Assembly: GCA_002069125.1 (NCBI GenBank)
Contig: MVZN01000007.1
Span: forward strand, 1-64,000
Length of the DNA stretch: 64,000 nucleotides
Origin: Spirochaetes bacterium ADurb.BinA120
Lineage (GTDB): Bacteria; Spirochaetota; UBA4802; UBA5368
Direction: 5' to 3'
In this document: piece by piece, positions 26,285-35,642 of the stretch
How the letters are laid out: every line of letters starts with the position of its first letter
Numbering within the stretch: position 1 is the stretch's first letter
Notes under the pieces: generated by a model
Told to the model about the DNA's origin: nothing
Database searches by the model: none
What the model saw: the letters and a program-made list of their open reading frames with translations, nothing else
Position numbers and translations under genes: made by a program

Positions 26285-27325
26285 ATGAAAAGAAAGACTC
26301 TTACAGGGGCCGGCGCGCTCCTGTTCACTTCAATCCTTATGGCGGGGACCGCGCATGCCCAGCTGTTCAAGTGGACAAGCGACTACAAGAACCTTTACAA
26401 CGAAAAGATCGCTGTGGAGCTGGAGCTTAAAAGCGTCCAGCGGCAGTTCGCCAACGAAAAGGCGAATATGGAGACTGCCATAAAAGACCTCGAGCGTCGA
26501 ATCGAGAAGCTCAACGGAGAAATCGAGGCATGCAACAAGCAGCGGGAAAAGGACAACAGCCTCTGCGAGTCGAGGGTGAAAGAGCTCCAGGCTACAATAG
26601 ATGCCCTGCAGAGGAAGGGGAGCGACCGCGAAAAGGACCTCGTCGAGGAAAGCAAAAAGATGCAGGCGCGCTATGAGTCCGAACTCGCCAAACTGCGACA
26701 GGAGCTCCAGGAGGAAAGGGAAAGGCGAATAAAGGAGTTGGACGAGCTTAGAAAGTCGTATGAGGCCCGAATTGCGGACATGAGGGCGTCAATAGCGAAC
26801 CTGAGCGACGAGATGGCCGGCCTGAAGAAACTTACAAAGGCCCAGCAGGACGAACTCGACAGGATGAAGATGCAGGCCGACGAGCTTGAAAAACAACTGG
26901 CCGATGAAATACGCAAAGGGGAGATACGCCTCAAGCGCTTCCATGACAAGCTTATTATCAACATCGACGACCGCATATCATTCGATTCGGGTTCCGCGGA
27001 ACTTAAAAAGGATATCCTCCCGGCGCTCCAGAAAATAACCAAGATCCTGGGGGATTTTCCGGAATACAACATCGTCGTGGAGGGGCACACTGACAACGTG
27101 CCCATCAAGACCCGTCAGTTCAGGGACAACTGGCAGTTGTCCGTCGAGAGGGCCCTTGCCGTGCTGAATTTCGTGCTCAATCAGGACCGCAAACTGAATC
27201 AGGCGCGGTTCTCCGCGGCCGGATACGGAGAGTACAATCCGATAGTGTCCAACGATACAGCCGCAAACCGGGCCCTCAACCGGCGGGTCGACATCGTAGT
27301 CATCCCCAGGGTAGGAAAGAAGTAG
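26285..27325 (+). CDS. OmpA-family protein with long coiled coil
   Basis: A 346-aa exported protein. The ATG at 26285 follows GGAG at 26273-26276 and yields a signal peptide cleaved after GTAHA (about residue 23). A long coiled coil (about 35-225) is followed by a C-terminal OmpA-like domain (about 230-346). This has the peptidoglycan-binding pattern IVVEGHTDNVPIK near 264 and NRALNRRVDIVV near 330. Such domains bind diaminopimelate in peptidoglycan. There is no beta-barrel, so the protein is probably periplasmic, spanning a gap by its coiled coil. The upstream lipoprotein may be its membrane partner. A terminator follows. Confidence 0.88.
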   Translation: MKRKTLTGAGALLFTSILMAGTAHAQLFKWTSDYKNLYNEKIAVELELKSVQRQFANEKANMETAIKDLERRIEKLNGEIEACNKQREKDNSLCESRVKELQATIDALQRKGSDREKDLVEESKKMQARYESELAKLRQELQEERERRIKELDELRKSYEARIADMRASIANLSDEMAGLKKLTKAQQDELDRMKMQADELEKQLADEIRKGEIRLKRFHDKLIINIDDRISFDSGSAELKKDILPALQKITKILGDFPEYNIVVEGHTDNVPIKTRQFRDNWQLSVERALAVLNFVLNQDRKLNQARFSAAGYGEYNPIVSNDTAANRALNRRVDIVVIPRVGKK

Positions 27326-27357
27326 GGCGGCCTGTTTCCAAACCGTTCGCCCAATGA

Positions 27358-27390
27358 CCTCTCCCCCGGAGCGGGGAGGGGTCTCGTTTT
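27358..27390 (+). terminator. Rho-independent terminator after the OmpA-like gene
   Basis: CCTCTCCCC and GGGGAGGGG form a 9-bp stem with one G-U pair and a 6-nt loop, followed by TCTCGTTTT. It begins 33 nt after the stop codon. Confidence 0.65.
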
Positions 27391-27438
27391 ATCGAAGAAA
27401 CTTCACGGGCGGGATATACTGAAACTGGTAAATTTAAG

Positions 27439-28599
27439 ATGCGAACCATAAATTTTTATATATTTTTTTCGATTTTTCTACTGCTGTACGGCGCCATCAA
27501 CTATTATATTTTTTTCAAGGGCTGGCAGCTTCTACCGCGCGGGTCCGCCAGCCGGCCGGTTTATGCCGTTCTGTTTGTGCTGGTGGCCTTTGCGTATATT
27601 GGCGGAAGGGTATTGGAGCGGTATACGGTCTGCGCGGCAAGCGACGCCGCGATATTCATAGGCTCCTTCTGGTTCGCCATCATGACCTATCTTTTTATCG
27701 GATTTCTCGCCGTTGACGCTCTCATGGCGGCCGGAAGCTATATCCCTGCGGTTTCTGATTACATGCTTCACGGGCGGATGAACGTAAAAATCATCGCGGC
27801 CTGCGCCGTCGCGTTATCGACCGCCGGGATTGTCGCCGCCGGATATCTCAATGCGGCCGCGCCGAGGCTGAAAAAGCTCGAAATAAGGCTGGATGATAAA
27901 AAACTTCCGCCGGAAGGCATCCGCCTCGCCGTGGCCTCTGATATTCACCTTGGAGTCCTTATCGGCAACTCCAGGCTCGAACGCCTGGTGGATGAGATCA
28001 ACCGCATGTCGCCTGACGCAATACTCCTTGCGGGTGATATTCTCGACGAGGACCTCGCCCCTGTAATAGAGCAGAATCTTGGGGAAACACTCAAGGGACT
28101 AAGCGCCAGATACGGGGTTTATGCCGTAACGGGCAATCATGAGTATATCGGAGGAGTCGACGAGGCGGTGGGATACCTTGAAGACCACGGCATACATATG
28201 CTTCGCGACAGCCTGGCGCTAGTAGGGGGACTGTTTTACGTGGCGGGGCGCGAGGACAGAAGCATCGCGGCTTTTAAGGGCGAGCGCAGAAAAGACCTTG
28301 GCGAGATTCTGGCGCACGTCGACAGAAAGAGGCCGATTGTACTGTTGGACCATCAGCCCTTTCATCTCGAGGAGGCTGAGAGGAACGGGGTGGACCTTCA
28401 GATCTCGGGCCATACGCATCACGGACAACTATGGCCCTTCAATCTGATAACCGGCGCGATTTACGAACTAAGCTACGGATATAAAAAGAAGGGAAATACC
28501 CATATACTGGTTTCGAGCGGCTTCGGAACCTGGGGGCCGCCGGTCAGGGTGGGGACCATCCCGGAAATTATCGAGATCCTTATCCGCCCAGGCGGATAG
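27439..28599 (+). CDS. Membrane-anchored metallophosphoesterase (YaeI-like)
   Basis: A 386-aa protein with four or five N-terminal membrane segments (about 5-145) followed by a calcineurin-like phosphoesterase domain (about 155-385). Metal-binding motifs are all visible: SDIHLG near 169, GDILDED near 200, GNHEY near 234 and GHTHHGQLWP near 324. Relatives such as YaeI and YkuE act on lipid-linked or cell-wall phosphate esters, but the substrate here is unknown. The next gene begins directly after the stop, so the two are probably cotranscribed. Confidence 0.88.
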   Translation: MRTINFYIFFSIFLLLYGAINYYIFFKGWQLLPRGSASRPVYAVLFVLVAFAYIGGRVLERYTVCAASDAAIFIGSFWFAIMTYLFIGFLAVDALMAAGSYIPAVSDYMLHGRMNVKIIAACAVALSTAGIVAAGYLNAAAPRLKKLEIRLDDKKLPPEGIRLAVASDIHLGVLIGNSRLERLVDEINRMSPDAILLAGDILDEDLAPVIEQNLGETLKGLSARYGVYAVTGNHEYIGGVDEAVGYLEDHGIHMLRDSLALVGGLFYVAGREDRSIAAFKGERRKDLGEILAHVDRKRPIVLLDHQPFHLEEAERNGVDLQISGHTHHGQLWPFNLITGAIYELSYGYKKKGNTHILVSSGFGTWGPPVRVGTIPEIIEILIRPGG

Positions 28600-29220
28600 A
28601 TGCGGGCCATGACGAACGGCAGCAAAGAAAACAGCGATTCCGGCGGGATCTCCTTCCTGTGGGAGGGGCAGGAGCCGTCGCAAGCGGAAATAGACCGAGT
28701 AAACGCCGACAACCTCAGGCGCAGGCAGAATTTTTCCATCGCCGCGGAATACGTCGTTAGGGCATATTCATCCATTCCCGCTGTCCACAGGATCGTATTG
28801 TTCGGGTCGGTTGCGGCCCCCCCATTCAAGGAGAGATATCTGCGTGGACGAAATGACCTCACCTGCGTTGAGGTCTATCACGCCTGCGCGGATATCGACC
28901 TTGCCGTGTGGATCGACGATGTTCGCTCGATAGACGATCTGCGCAGTGCGAGACTCGCCGCGCTTTCGGAACTGCTGGTCGAAAAGGGTATCGGGGTGGC
29001 TCACCATCAGGTGGACGTCTTCATCCTCAATTACCCGGATGGAGCCTATCTGGGGCGGCTATGCGTCTTCGGGAAGTGCCCCGCGCGAAAGTATGTTTGT
29101 AAAGCCGAGGGATGCGGACGCATTAAGTTCCTGCGATTGCACCAGGGTTTTGCTTTCATGATGGCGAAGCTCGAGGCATCGCACCCGTTATGCCTTTTTC
29201 CGGGGAGGGGAATCGCCTGA
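28600..29220 (+). CDS. Nucleotidyltransferase-domain protein
   Basis: A 206-aa protein with a polymerase-beta-like nucleotidyltransferase core. The glycine motif is VLFGSVA near residue 66, the paired Asp motif is ADIDLAVW near 100, and the third carboxylate is in HQVDVFIL near 143. About 30 residues lie between the GS and DxD motifs, longer than in the minimal MNT group. A C-terminal cysteine cluster (FGKCPARKYVCKAEGCG, about 158-174) could bind metal. The start abuts the previous stop. The target that is nucleotidylated is unknown. The next gene is a RelA/SpoT-domain protein, 13 nt on. Confidence 0.7.
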   Translation: MRAMTNGSKENSDSGGISFLWEGQEPSQAEIDRVNADNLRRRQNFSIAAEYVVRAYSSIPAVHRIVLFGSVAAPPFKERYLRGRNDLTCVEVYHACADIDLAVWIDDVRSIDDLRSARLAALSELLVEKGIGVAHHQVDVFILNYPDGAYLGRLCVFGKCPARKYVCKAEGCGRIKFLRLHQGFAFMMAKLEASHPLCLFPGRGIA

Positions 29221-29233
29221 AGGGTTTGCGGAC

Positions 29234-30466
29234 ATGAACAGGAAAAAAGGAATTCCGGACAGGGCCAAGATCAGTGAGTGGTATTCGAGGCTTGCGCCTT
29301 CGTACGAGGCCGTGCTCTCACGAATCGCCCTCGATATCAAAAACACCCTCCTTGGGAAGGGCCTCAATCCGACGATCAAATACAGGGTAAAATCCTTCGA
29401 TAGCTATTTTAACAAGATGCTTCGCAAGATGCGACAGAACCACGGCGGTTGGGATGTGGAGGCCATTACCGATATCCTTGGAGTGAGGGTGATTTTCCCG
29501 TTTCTTGAAGACATCGAGGCCGCAGAGAGGGTGCTGAGGGAGTCGTTTCCGATATCCGCGGCCGAGAAGAAGGGGATAAAGCACTCATTCCGCGAATTTG
29601 GATACGAGGCCACCCACCTGATGCTGAAAATGGATGGATACTCGGACGAAACCGGTGACGATAAGCTGTCCTTCTGTGAAATACAGCTTTCCACAATACT
29701 TCAGGATGCCTGGTCCGAGGTGGAACATGAACTCGTGTACAAGGCCGAATTCACTCCGTTCGATCTTCCTTTAAAACGCAAGCTCGCGGCGCTTAACGCC
29801 AATTTGACGCTAGCGGACATCATATTTCAGGAGATACGAGATTATCAGCGCTCCCTGCAGATGGAATTGAGGAAGAGAAGGAACGCCATTTATGAAAAGA
29901 CTGGCGTTACATCGCCATCGGCTGTCCTCACGGAAGGTCCGCTTTCCCCAGGTGAAATCGCCCCCGCGCCTCAATCGGACTCCATGCCGGAGGACACTAT
30001 AGATAATATACTCCTCAAGGCGATAACGGCCCACAACGAAGGTGGATACGCAAGGGCGATATCCCTGTACTCCCGCCTTCTGGAGTCGGAGAGCACGGAC
30101 AGCGTACGGTCGATCATTCATAATCACCGCGGCATGGCATATCTGTCCCAGGCGGGCTATGAGGAGGCCATTGAGGATTTTACCCGGGCCGTCGAGCTGG
30201 ACGCCACTAATTTCAGGGCCTTCAATTACAGGGGGCTGTGCAGAAGAATGACGGGGGATTACGGGATGGCAATCGACGATTTTACCATGTCGATATCGAT
30301 CAACCCCTACCAGTCGGAATCCTATTACAGCAGGGCGCTATCGTGGTACGAACTGGGCGATTTCGCCAGGGCGCTCGATGATGCCGTCTCCGCATTGAAT
30401 TTCAAACCCGACTCGGCGTCCATGCGAGGTTTTTGCGACATGGTAAGAAAAAAAATGTTCGAATGA
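29234..30466 (+). CDS. RelA/SpoT-domain protein fused to TPR repeats
   Basis: A 410-aa protein. The N-terminal 215 residues form a small alarmone synthetase-like RelA/SpoT domain with YRVKSFDSYFNKM (near 55), the metal-binding EAITDILGVRVIFPF (near 76), and FCEIQLSTILQDAWSEVEHE (about 146-165). There is no HD hydrolase domain. After a linker, three or four TPR units (about 255-400) follow, for example GMAYLSQAGYEEAIEDFTRA and the repeated NYRGLCRRMTGDYGMAIDDF. It probably makes (p)ppGpp, or modifies another target as toxic SAS relatives do, with the TPR part docking a partner. The upstream nucleotidyltransferase lies 13 nt away. Confidence 0.85.
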   Translation: MNRKKGIPDRAKISEWYSRLAPSYEAVLSRIALDIKNTLLGKGLNPTIKYRVKSFDSYFNKMLRKMRQNHGGWDVEAITDILGVRVIFPFLEDIEAAERVLRESFPISAAEKKGIKHSFREFGYEATHLMLKMDGYSDETGDDKLSFCEIQLSTILQDAWSEVEHELVYKAEFTPFDLPLKRKLAALNANLTLADIIFQEIRDYQRSLQMELRKRRNAIYEKTGVTSPSAVLTEGPLSPGEIAPAPQSDSMPEDTIDNILLKAITAHNEGGYARAISLYSRLLESESTDSVRSIIHNHRGMAYLSQAGYEEAIEDFTRAVELDATNFRAFNYRGLCRRMTGDYGMAIDDFTMSISINPYQSESYYSRALSWYELGDFARALDDAVSALNFKPDSASMRGFCDMVRKKMFE

Positions 30467-30494
30467 CCGGTTTCGGTGTGCTTTCTTTTTCAGC

Positions 30495-30500
30495 TTGACA
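30495..30500 (+). promoter_or_regulatory. Likely -35 box of the aspS promoter
   Basis: A perfect TTGACA lies 69 nt before the aspS ATG. The matching -10 is ambiguous: GTATGT at 18-nt or TATGTA at 19-nt spacing, both inside the palindrome at 30514-30535. Confidence 0.42.
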
Positions 30501-30513
30501 AATGACTTGCTGG

Positions 30514-30535
30514 AAAACGTATGTAGATACGTTTT
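30514..30535. promoter_or_regulatory. 22-bp palindrome at the aspS promoter
   Basis: AAAACGTAT (30514-30522) and ATACGTTTT (30527-30535) are perfectly complementary with a GTAG centre. The palindrome overlaps the expected -10 of aspS and could be a repressor operator. Alternatively, it is an AT-rich terminator of the upstream gene. Confidence 0.45.
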
Positions 30536-30568
30536 ATTTCGTTCATCATGCCTTTGTAAGGATACGAG

Positions 30569-32344
30569 ATGTTCACCCAAAGAACCTATTGCGGCGAAGT
30601 GTCCGATTCGCAGAGCGGCGAACGCATCCAGCTTGGAGGCTGGGTGGATAAGAAAAGAGATCTGGGCGGGATAATATTCCTGGAACTGCGCGACGTTTCC
30701 GGGATTGTCCAGATCGTCATAGACTCGTCAAGGTCGCCGGACATTGCGGCCATTGCGGAAACGGTCCGAAATGAGTTCTGTCTGAGAGTTGAGGGTACCG
30801 TGCGGCGCCGCTCTGCCGAAACGGTGAATCCATCCCTTGCCACAGGCGCGCTCGAGGTGGAGGCCGATTACATCGAGGTGCTCAACTCCTCGCTGACCCC
30901 ACCGTTCCCGCTGGATACGCGCAATTCGATAAACGAGGAGCTGAGGCTGCAGTACCGATACCTGGATCTAAGGCGCGAGGAGATGCGTGAGACGATACTG
31001 GCCCGGCACCGGGCCACCCAGGTGATACGGCGATACCTTTCGGCCAACAGATTCATCGAGATAGAAACGCCCATACTAAACAAATCGACGCCCGAGGGCG
31101 CGCGGGACTTCCTGGTTCCAAGCCGCATCAGCAGGGGCATGTTCTACGCGCTTCCGCAGTCGCCGCAGCTCTTTAAGCAGATCCTTATGGTTTCGGGTTT
31201 CGACAGGTACTTCCAGGTCGTGAAATGCTTCCGGGACGAGGACCTGAGAAACGACCGCCAGCCCGAATTCACCCAGGTCGATCTCGAGCTGTCATTCGTT
31301 ACCCGCGAAACGGTAATTGGGGTAATAGAGGGTCTTATAGCGGAAATGCTAAGGGCTACGATCGGCCTCGAGGTGGAGTTGCCATTCCCGCGCATTAGCT
31401 ACGACGAGGCGATGACACGGTACGGAAAGGACGCCCCGGACACCCGATTCGGCCTTGAACTTGTCGATTGCGGCGATATCTTCAAGGGCGCCTCTTTCAA
31501 TGTATTCAGCGCGGCCCTTGCCTCAGGCGGTATTATCAAATGCCTGCCGGTACCGGACGACGGCGCCATATCGCGTAAAATGGCGGACGATTATACCGAA
31601 TACGTTAAAACATTCCGCGCCAAGGGACTGCCGTATGTCAGGTATCGCGAAGGTGACTTCGAAGGGGGAATATCGAAATTCTTGAGCGAATCGGAACGCA
31701 TGGCGCTTTCGAAAAAGCTCGACTTAAAGGGCGTAATGATCGTCTTCTTCGGCTCCGACAGGGAGGGTATCGTCAACGACACCCTGGCGAATCTGAGATT
31801 GAAGATCGGAAGGGACCTCAACCTGATCGACGAAAGCAGGTTTAATTTCCTCTGGGTGCTCGATTTTCCCCTCCTCGAGTACGATGAGGAGGAGCGGAGG
31901 TATTACGCGAAACATCACATGTTCACCGCGCCAAGAGAGGAACATGTCGCTCTGCTCGATACCCTGACCCCGGAGAATATAAATACGATCAAAGCGCAGG
32001 CTTATGATATCGTTTTAAACGGCGTCGAGATAGGGGGCGGCTCCATTAGAATCCACAATACCGACGTTCAGAAGAAGATGTTCGAAGTGCTCGGCATATC
32101 AGAGGAGGACGCAAAAATAAAATTTTCCTTCCTTCTCGAGGCCCTTAAATATGGGGCGCCGCCCCATGGCGGAATCGCGCTCGGCCTTGACCGGATAATA
32201 ATGCTGCTCCTCAGGCGAAATTCCATACGGGACGTCATCCCATTTCCGAAAACCCAGAAGGGACAGTGCATGATGAGCGACGCGCCATCTCCCGTATCGC
32301 CTGCCCAGTTAAGGGAACTCTACATAAAGGTGGTCGACAAGTAG
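30569..32344 (+). CDS. aspS: Aspartyl-tRNA synthetase
   Basis: A 591-aa bacterial-type class II aspartyl-tRNA synthetase. An N-terminal OB anticodon-binding domain (about 1-105) is followed by the catalytic core with motif 1-2 elements (IETPILNKSTPEGARDFLVP near 168-187, FRDEDLRNDRQPEFTQVDLE near 215-235), the bacterial GAD insertion (about 295-420), and motif 3 GIALGLDRIIMLL near 532. Full length and intact. Whether it also charges tRNA-Asn cannot be told from this window. It starts its own transcription unit 102 nt after the RelA-TPR gene; phoH follows after 3 nt. Confidence 0.97.
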   Translation: MFTQRTYCGEVSDSQSGERIQLGGWVDKKRDLGGIIFLELRDVSGIVQIVIDSSRSPDIAAIAETVRNEFCLRVEGTVRRRSAETVNPSLATGALEVEADYIEVLNSSLTPPFPLDTRNSINEELRLQYRYLDLRREEMRETILARHRATQVIRRYLSANRFIEIETPILNKSTPEGARDFLVPSRISRGMFYALPQSPQLFKQILMVSGFDRYFQVVKCFRDEDLRNDRQPEFTQVDLELSFVTRETVIGVIEGLIAEMLRATIGLEVELPFPRISYDEAMTRYGKDAPDTRFGLELVDCGDIFKGASFNVFSAALASGGIIKCLPVPDDGAISRKMADDYTEYVKTFRAKGLPYVRYREGDFEGGISKFLSESERMALSKKLDLKGVMIVFFGSDREGIVNDTLANLRLKIGRDLNLIDESRFNFLWVLDFPLLEYDEEERRYYAKHHMFTAPREEHVALLDTLTPENINTIKAQAYDIVLNGVEIGGGSIRIHNTDVQKKMFEVLGISEEDAKIKFSFLLEALKYGAPPHGGIALGLDRIIMLLLRRNSIRDVIPFPKTQKGQCMMSDAPSPVSPAQLRELYIKVVDK

Positions 32345-32347
32345 CAT

Positions 32348-33334
32348 ATGGTCGAAAACGCCGTAGAGAGCCGTTTCGAAATTGACGATTCCTCGCTTTA
32401 CCGGAGGATTTGCGGTCTGAGGGACAAAAACCTCGTTGCCATCGAGAAAATACTCGATGTGCGTATAATCCCGAGGGGTAATACCCTGATTATAAGCTCG
32501 ACGGGACCCGGGACAGAGAAGGCCAATAGGCTCTTGCATCTGATGGGGGACTACCTCCAGATGAAGGACAAGGCCTACGAGTTCGACGATTTCGACATTC
32601 GCTATCTCGCAACGACGATAGCGGCAGGTGGAAATATCGATACCGACGAGCTAAGCAGGCTGAAAATATCGATTCCGGAAACCGGAAAGACCATTTCGCC
32701 AAGGACCCTTAATCAGGCCAGATATGTTTCGGCGATCAATAAAAACCCCATCACCTTCGCGGTCGGCCCCGCGGGAACGGGGAAAACATACCTGGCGGTT
32801 GCCGTGGCGCTGGGGCATCTTCTTGCCGGAAGGGTCGAGCGCATCATCCTGACAAGGCCCGCGGTGGAAGCCGGGGAGAGCCTCGGCTTTCTGCCGGGCG
32901 ACCTGATTCAAAAAATAAATCCATACCTTCGGCCGTTGTACGACGCGCTGTTTGACCTTCTTTCGTTCGAAAAGGTTTCAAAATTAATCGAGAAGGGCAC
33001 CATAGAGATAGCCCCTCTCGCGTACATGCGGGGGAGGACCCTTAACAGGGCTTTTATCATTCTCGACGAGGGACAAAATACCACGGTCTCGCAGATGAAG
33101 ATGTTCCTTACCAGGCTTGGCAACAATTCGAGGATTGTTGTTTCCGGTGATGTTACGCAGATAGATATCGAAAAGCCGCGGAATTCGGGCCTTGTAAACG
33201 CGATGAAAATTTTAGGAAGACTTGAGGAGATCGCGTTTGTCGAGTTCGGACGGGAGGATATTTGCAGGCATCCCGTCGTCGAGAAAATAGTGGCCGCGTA
33301 CGATCATGCCGAAAAGAAAGGACAGAAAGGCTGA
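32348..33334 (+). CDS. phoH: PhoH-family ATPase
   Basis: A 328-aa PhoH-type ATPase. A small N-terminal KH-like nucleic-acid-binding region (about 15-70) precedes the ATPase domain with Walker A GPAGTGKTYLA near 140 and Walker B FIILDEGQNTT near 236. The sequence TRPAVEAGESLGFLPGD near 176-192 is the family signature. PhoH/YbeZ works with YbeY in ribosome and RNA metabolism, and ybeY lies two genes on. The gene begins 3 nt after aspS. Confidence 0.94.
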   Translation: MVENAVESRFEIDDSSLYRRICGLRDKNLVAIEKILDVRIIPRGNTLIISSTGPGTEKANRLLHLMGDYLQMKDKAYEFDDFDIRYLATTIAAGGNIDTDELSRLKISIPETGKTISPRTLNQARYVSAINKNPITFAVGPAGTGKTYLAVAVALGHLLAGRVERIILTRPAVEAGESLGFLPGDLIQKINPYLRPLYDALFDLLSFEKVSKLIEKGTIEIAPLAYMRGRTLNRAFIILDEGQNTTVSQMKMFLTRLGNNSRIVVSGDVTQIDIEKPRNSGLVNAMKILGRLEEIAFVEFGREDICRHPVVEKIVAAYDHAEKKGQKG

Positions 33335-33368
33335 GTTGGTACTCACGACCTGTGTCCCTGAATAAATT

Positions 33369-35642
33369 ATGTTTACCACGGTTAAAATCTTCAGCCGTAC
33401 CATCAATGCCGCGATGGGAAACCGCAATGTGCGGCTGTCATTGTTTCTCATCCTCGGGATAATAGTGATCTCGACGGCGCTTCTCTCAATAAATGTTGTT
33501 GGTAAAACCCATAATTACGGCATAGGCGACATAGCCCGCGAGGACGTACGCGTTCCAAGCGACATCATATTCGAGATAGAATCCGAAACACGGGCGGAAA
33601 AAGGCAGGGTCGCGGAATCGGTTCCGCTCGTTTTCGATAGGGACCACTCCGTCCTGATAGAAAGTCTGCGGTACGTGGATGTTCTTTTCGATTGCATCGA
33701 TATTACTCTGCATGAAATACCGCCTACCGGCTCCGAGGACAGGACTTTCCAATTGATAACCCTCAAGGCGAAGCTTCCCAAATTCCCCCAGTATGACGAC
33801 AGGGCCCTTTACGAGCTGCTGCGAAGCCAGCATACCCCTGAAAAACGCCAGGATATAAAAAAGACAATCATTCATATTCTCGATAACGGAGTGATGCCCG
33901 CGCCCTACTCGAACCCCCTGTCGATAGCGAACAGAAACGCGATTGTCAGGGTTATAAACAGCCCCCAGCCCGCTGACGAGACATCCAGGGGCCTGGAGGA
34001 TCTCAAGACCCTCGCGGAGGTATACTCGGAAATACCGGCTGTTTCCGGAGCGCTGGCGCAACGGCGCAACAGGGAAGACCTGGCGATGGTCGTTTCAATT
34101 GTGAGAACACTTTTAAAACCCAACCTTTTTTTTAATGGAGAAGAGACCAAGCGTAGAATCGAGGAAGCGGTCAGAAACGCTAAGCCCGTTACGGGGGTGC
34201 TTAAAAAAGGGCAGACCATAGTGCGGGAAGGGGACACCATAACGACGGAGACCCTGAACAAGATCAATATACTCAATACGTACGCGTCCTCAACGCGGAT
34301 AAACTACATACTTGGCGTACTCCTACTTCAGGCCTCCTTTCTTTTTGTGTTCGGTTATTTTCTTCTCGAATACCATTCCAGGCTTCTACCGGACCGCAAG
34401 GCGCCGATGATCATATTCTCCATCGTCGTGGTGTTCATCATATATACTTTTTTCCTTTCGCGAACCGACAATATTCTCAATTCCAGCATTATCTTCGCCC
34501 TCTATCTGCCGATTTCCGCGGTAACCATGATAGTCGCGACGCTGTTTAACATATTTATCGCGATCATCATAGGGCTTTATCTCATTTTTTTCTCATTTGT
34601 CGTGAGCAACGGCTCTCTGGTGGTTATCGTTACCGCGTTCAGCTCTGCCATACTGGGCGTTTTCGTCCTCTCGAATGTAGAACGAAGGACCGATTTCCTG
34701 CGCGGCGGGCTGATCCTCGGCCTTATCAATTCCGTGGTGGTTATCGGCGTATGCCTTATGGAAGACTATTCGATTTACGATACGCTGAGAAACATCGAGC
34801 TTTCGCTTGCGAACGGCATAATCAACTCGATCCTGGTGCTCGGGGTCTTCCCGCTGTTCGAGAACCTTTTCGGCATAACGACAAAGTTCAATCTGCTCGA
34901 GCTTTCCGACCTCAACGCTCCTATTTTCAGGCGCATGCTAATAAAGGCGCCGGGCACGTACAACCATTCGCTTATGGTGGCGAACATGGCCGAAGCCGCA
35001 TGCAAGGATATTGGAGCCAATTATCTGCTCGCGCGGGTCGGAGGGTACTATCACGATATAGGCAAGATTGAGGACGCCGGCGTTTACATAGAAAACAAGA
35101 TCACCGATAAAAGGGCCAGATCCCTCGCGCCGGCGGAGTATTCTCGATTGATTATCTCGCATGTCGAAAAGGGGCTGGCGCTCGCCCGAAAAAACCGACT
35201 GCCGGAGCAGGTGGAAGGCTTCATACGCGAACATCATGGAACGACAATGATGACCTATTTCTATCATCAGGCCCTCGAGGAGGCCGATACGTCCGGGGAT
35301 GCCGGCGTCATAAGCAGGGCGGACTTCCAGTATCCGGGCCCGAAACCACAGTCGAGGGAGACAGCGGTTGTCATGCTGGCCGACGCGGTGGAGGCCGCTT
35401 CGAGATCACTCCAGGACCCTACGACCGTAAAGCTCGAGTCATTGGTCAAGAAAATAATATATAACAAGCTGAACGACGATGAGTTCGAATACTCCGATCT
35501 GACGATGTCGGACCTCAACAAGATACAGAGGGCCTTCATGCGGATACTAAACGGCATTTTCCATACAAGGATCGAATACCCGGATAACGAGGAGGTCCAA
35601 AAGCTTGAGGAAAAGGTCCAGAACCGAGAAGACGAGCGTTAG
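33369..35642 (+). CDS. pgpH: 7TM-HD phosphohydrolase (PgpH-like)
   Basis: A 757-aa membrane protein of the 7TMR-HD family. An N-terminal anchor (about 20-40) is followed by a large extracytoplasmic 7TMR-HDED domain (about 45-305), seven membrane segments (about 310-500) and a cytoplasmic HD domain (about 525-700). Metal ligands show in APGTYNHSLMVANMAE near 531, YYHDIGKIED near 561 and EHHGTTMMTYF near 621. Characterised members hydrolyse c-di-AMP, so the cell probably uses this nucleotide. The phoH-pgpH-ybeY order is widely conserved. No strong ribosome binding site is seen at the chosen ATG. Confidence 0.93.
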   Translation: MFTTVKIFSRTINAAMGNRNVRLSLFLILGIIVISTALLSINVVGKTHNYGIGDIAREDVRVPSDIIFEIESETRAEKGRVAESVPLVFDRDHSVLIESLRYVDVLFDCIDITLHEIPPTGSEDRTFQLITLKAKLPKFPQYDDRALYELLRSQHTPEKRQDIKKTIIHILDNGVMPAPYSNPLSIANRNAIVRVINSPQPADETSRGLEDLKTLAEVYSEIPAVSGALAQRRNREDLAMVVSIVRTLLKPNLFFNGEETKRRIEEAVRNAKPVTGVLKKGQTIVREGDTITTETLNKINILNTYASSTRINYILGVLLLQASFLFVFGYFLLEYHSRLLPDRKAPMIIFSIVVVFIIYTFFLSRTDNILNSSIIFALYLPISAVTMIVATLFNIFIAIIIGLYLIFFSFVVSNGSLVVIVTAFSSAILGVFVLSNVERRTDFLRGGLILGLINSVVVIGVCLMEDYSIYDTLRNIELSLANGIINSILVLGVFPLFENLFGITTKFNLLELSDLNAPIFRRMLIKAPGTYNHSLMVANMAEAACKDIGANYLLARVGGYYHDIGKIEDAGVYIENKITDKRARSLAPAEYSRLIISHVEKGLALARKNRLPEQVEGFIREHHGTTMMTYFYHQALEEADTSGDAGVISRADFQYPGPKPQSRETAVVMLADAVEAASRSLQDPTTVKLESLVKKIIYNKLNDDEFEYSDLTMSDLNKIQRAFMRILNGIFHTRIEYPDNEEVQKLEEKVQNREDER

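Noticed and set aside
28600-30466. Annotating the nucleotidyltransferase and RelA-TPR genes as a proven toxin-antitoxin pair
   Set aside because: Only adjacency supports it; the sizes and domain layout do not match a known pair, so it is kept as a hypothesis.
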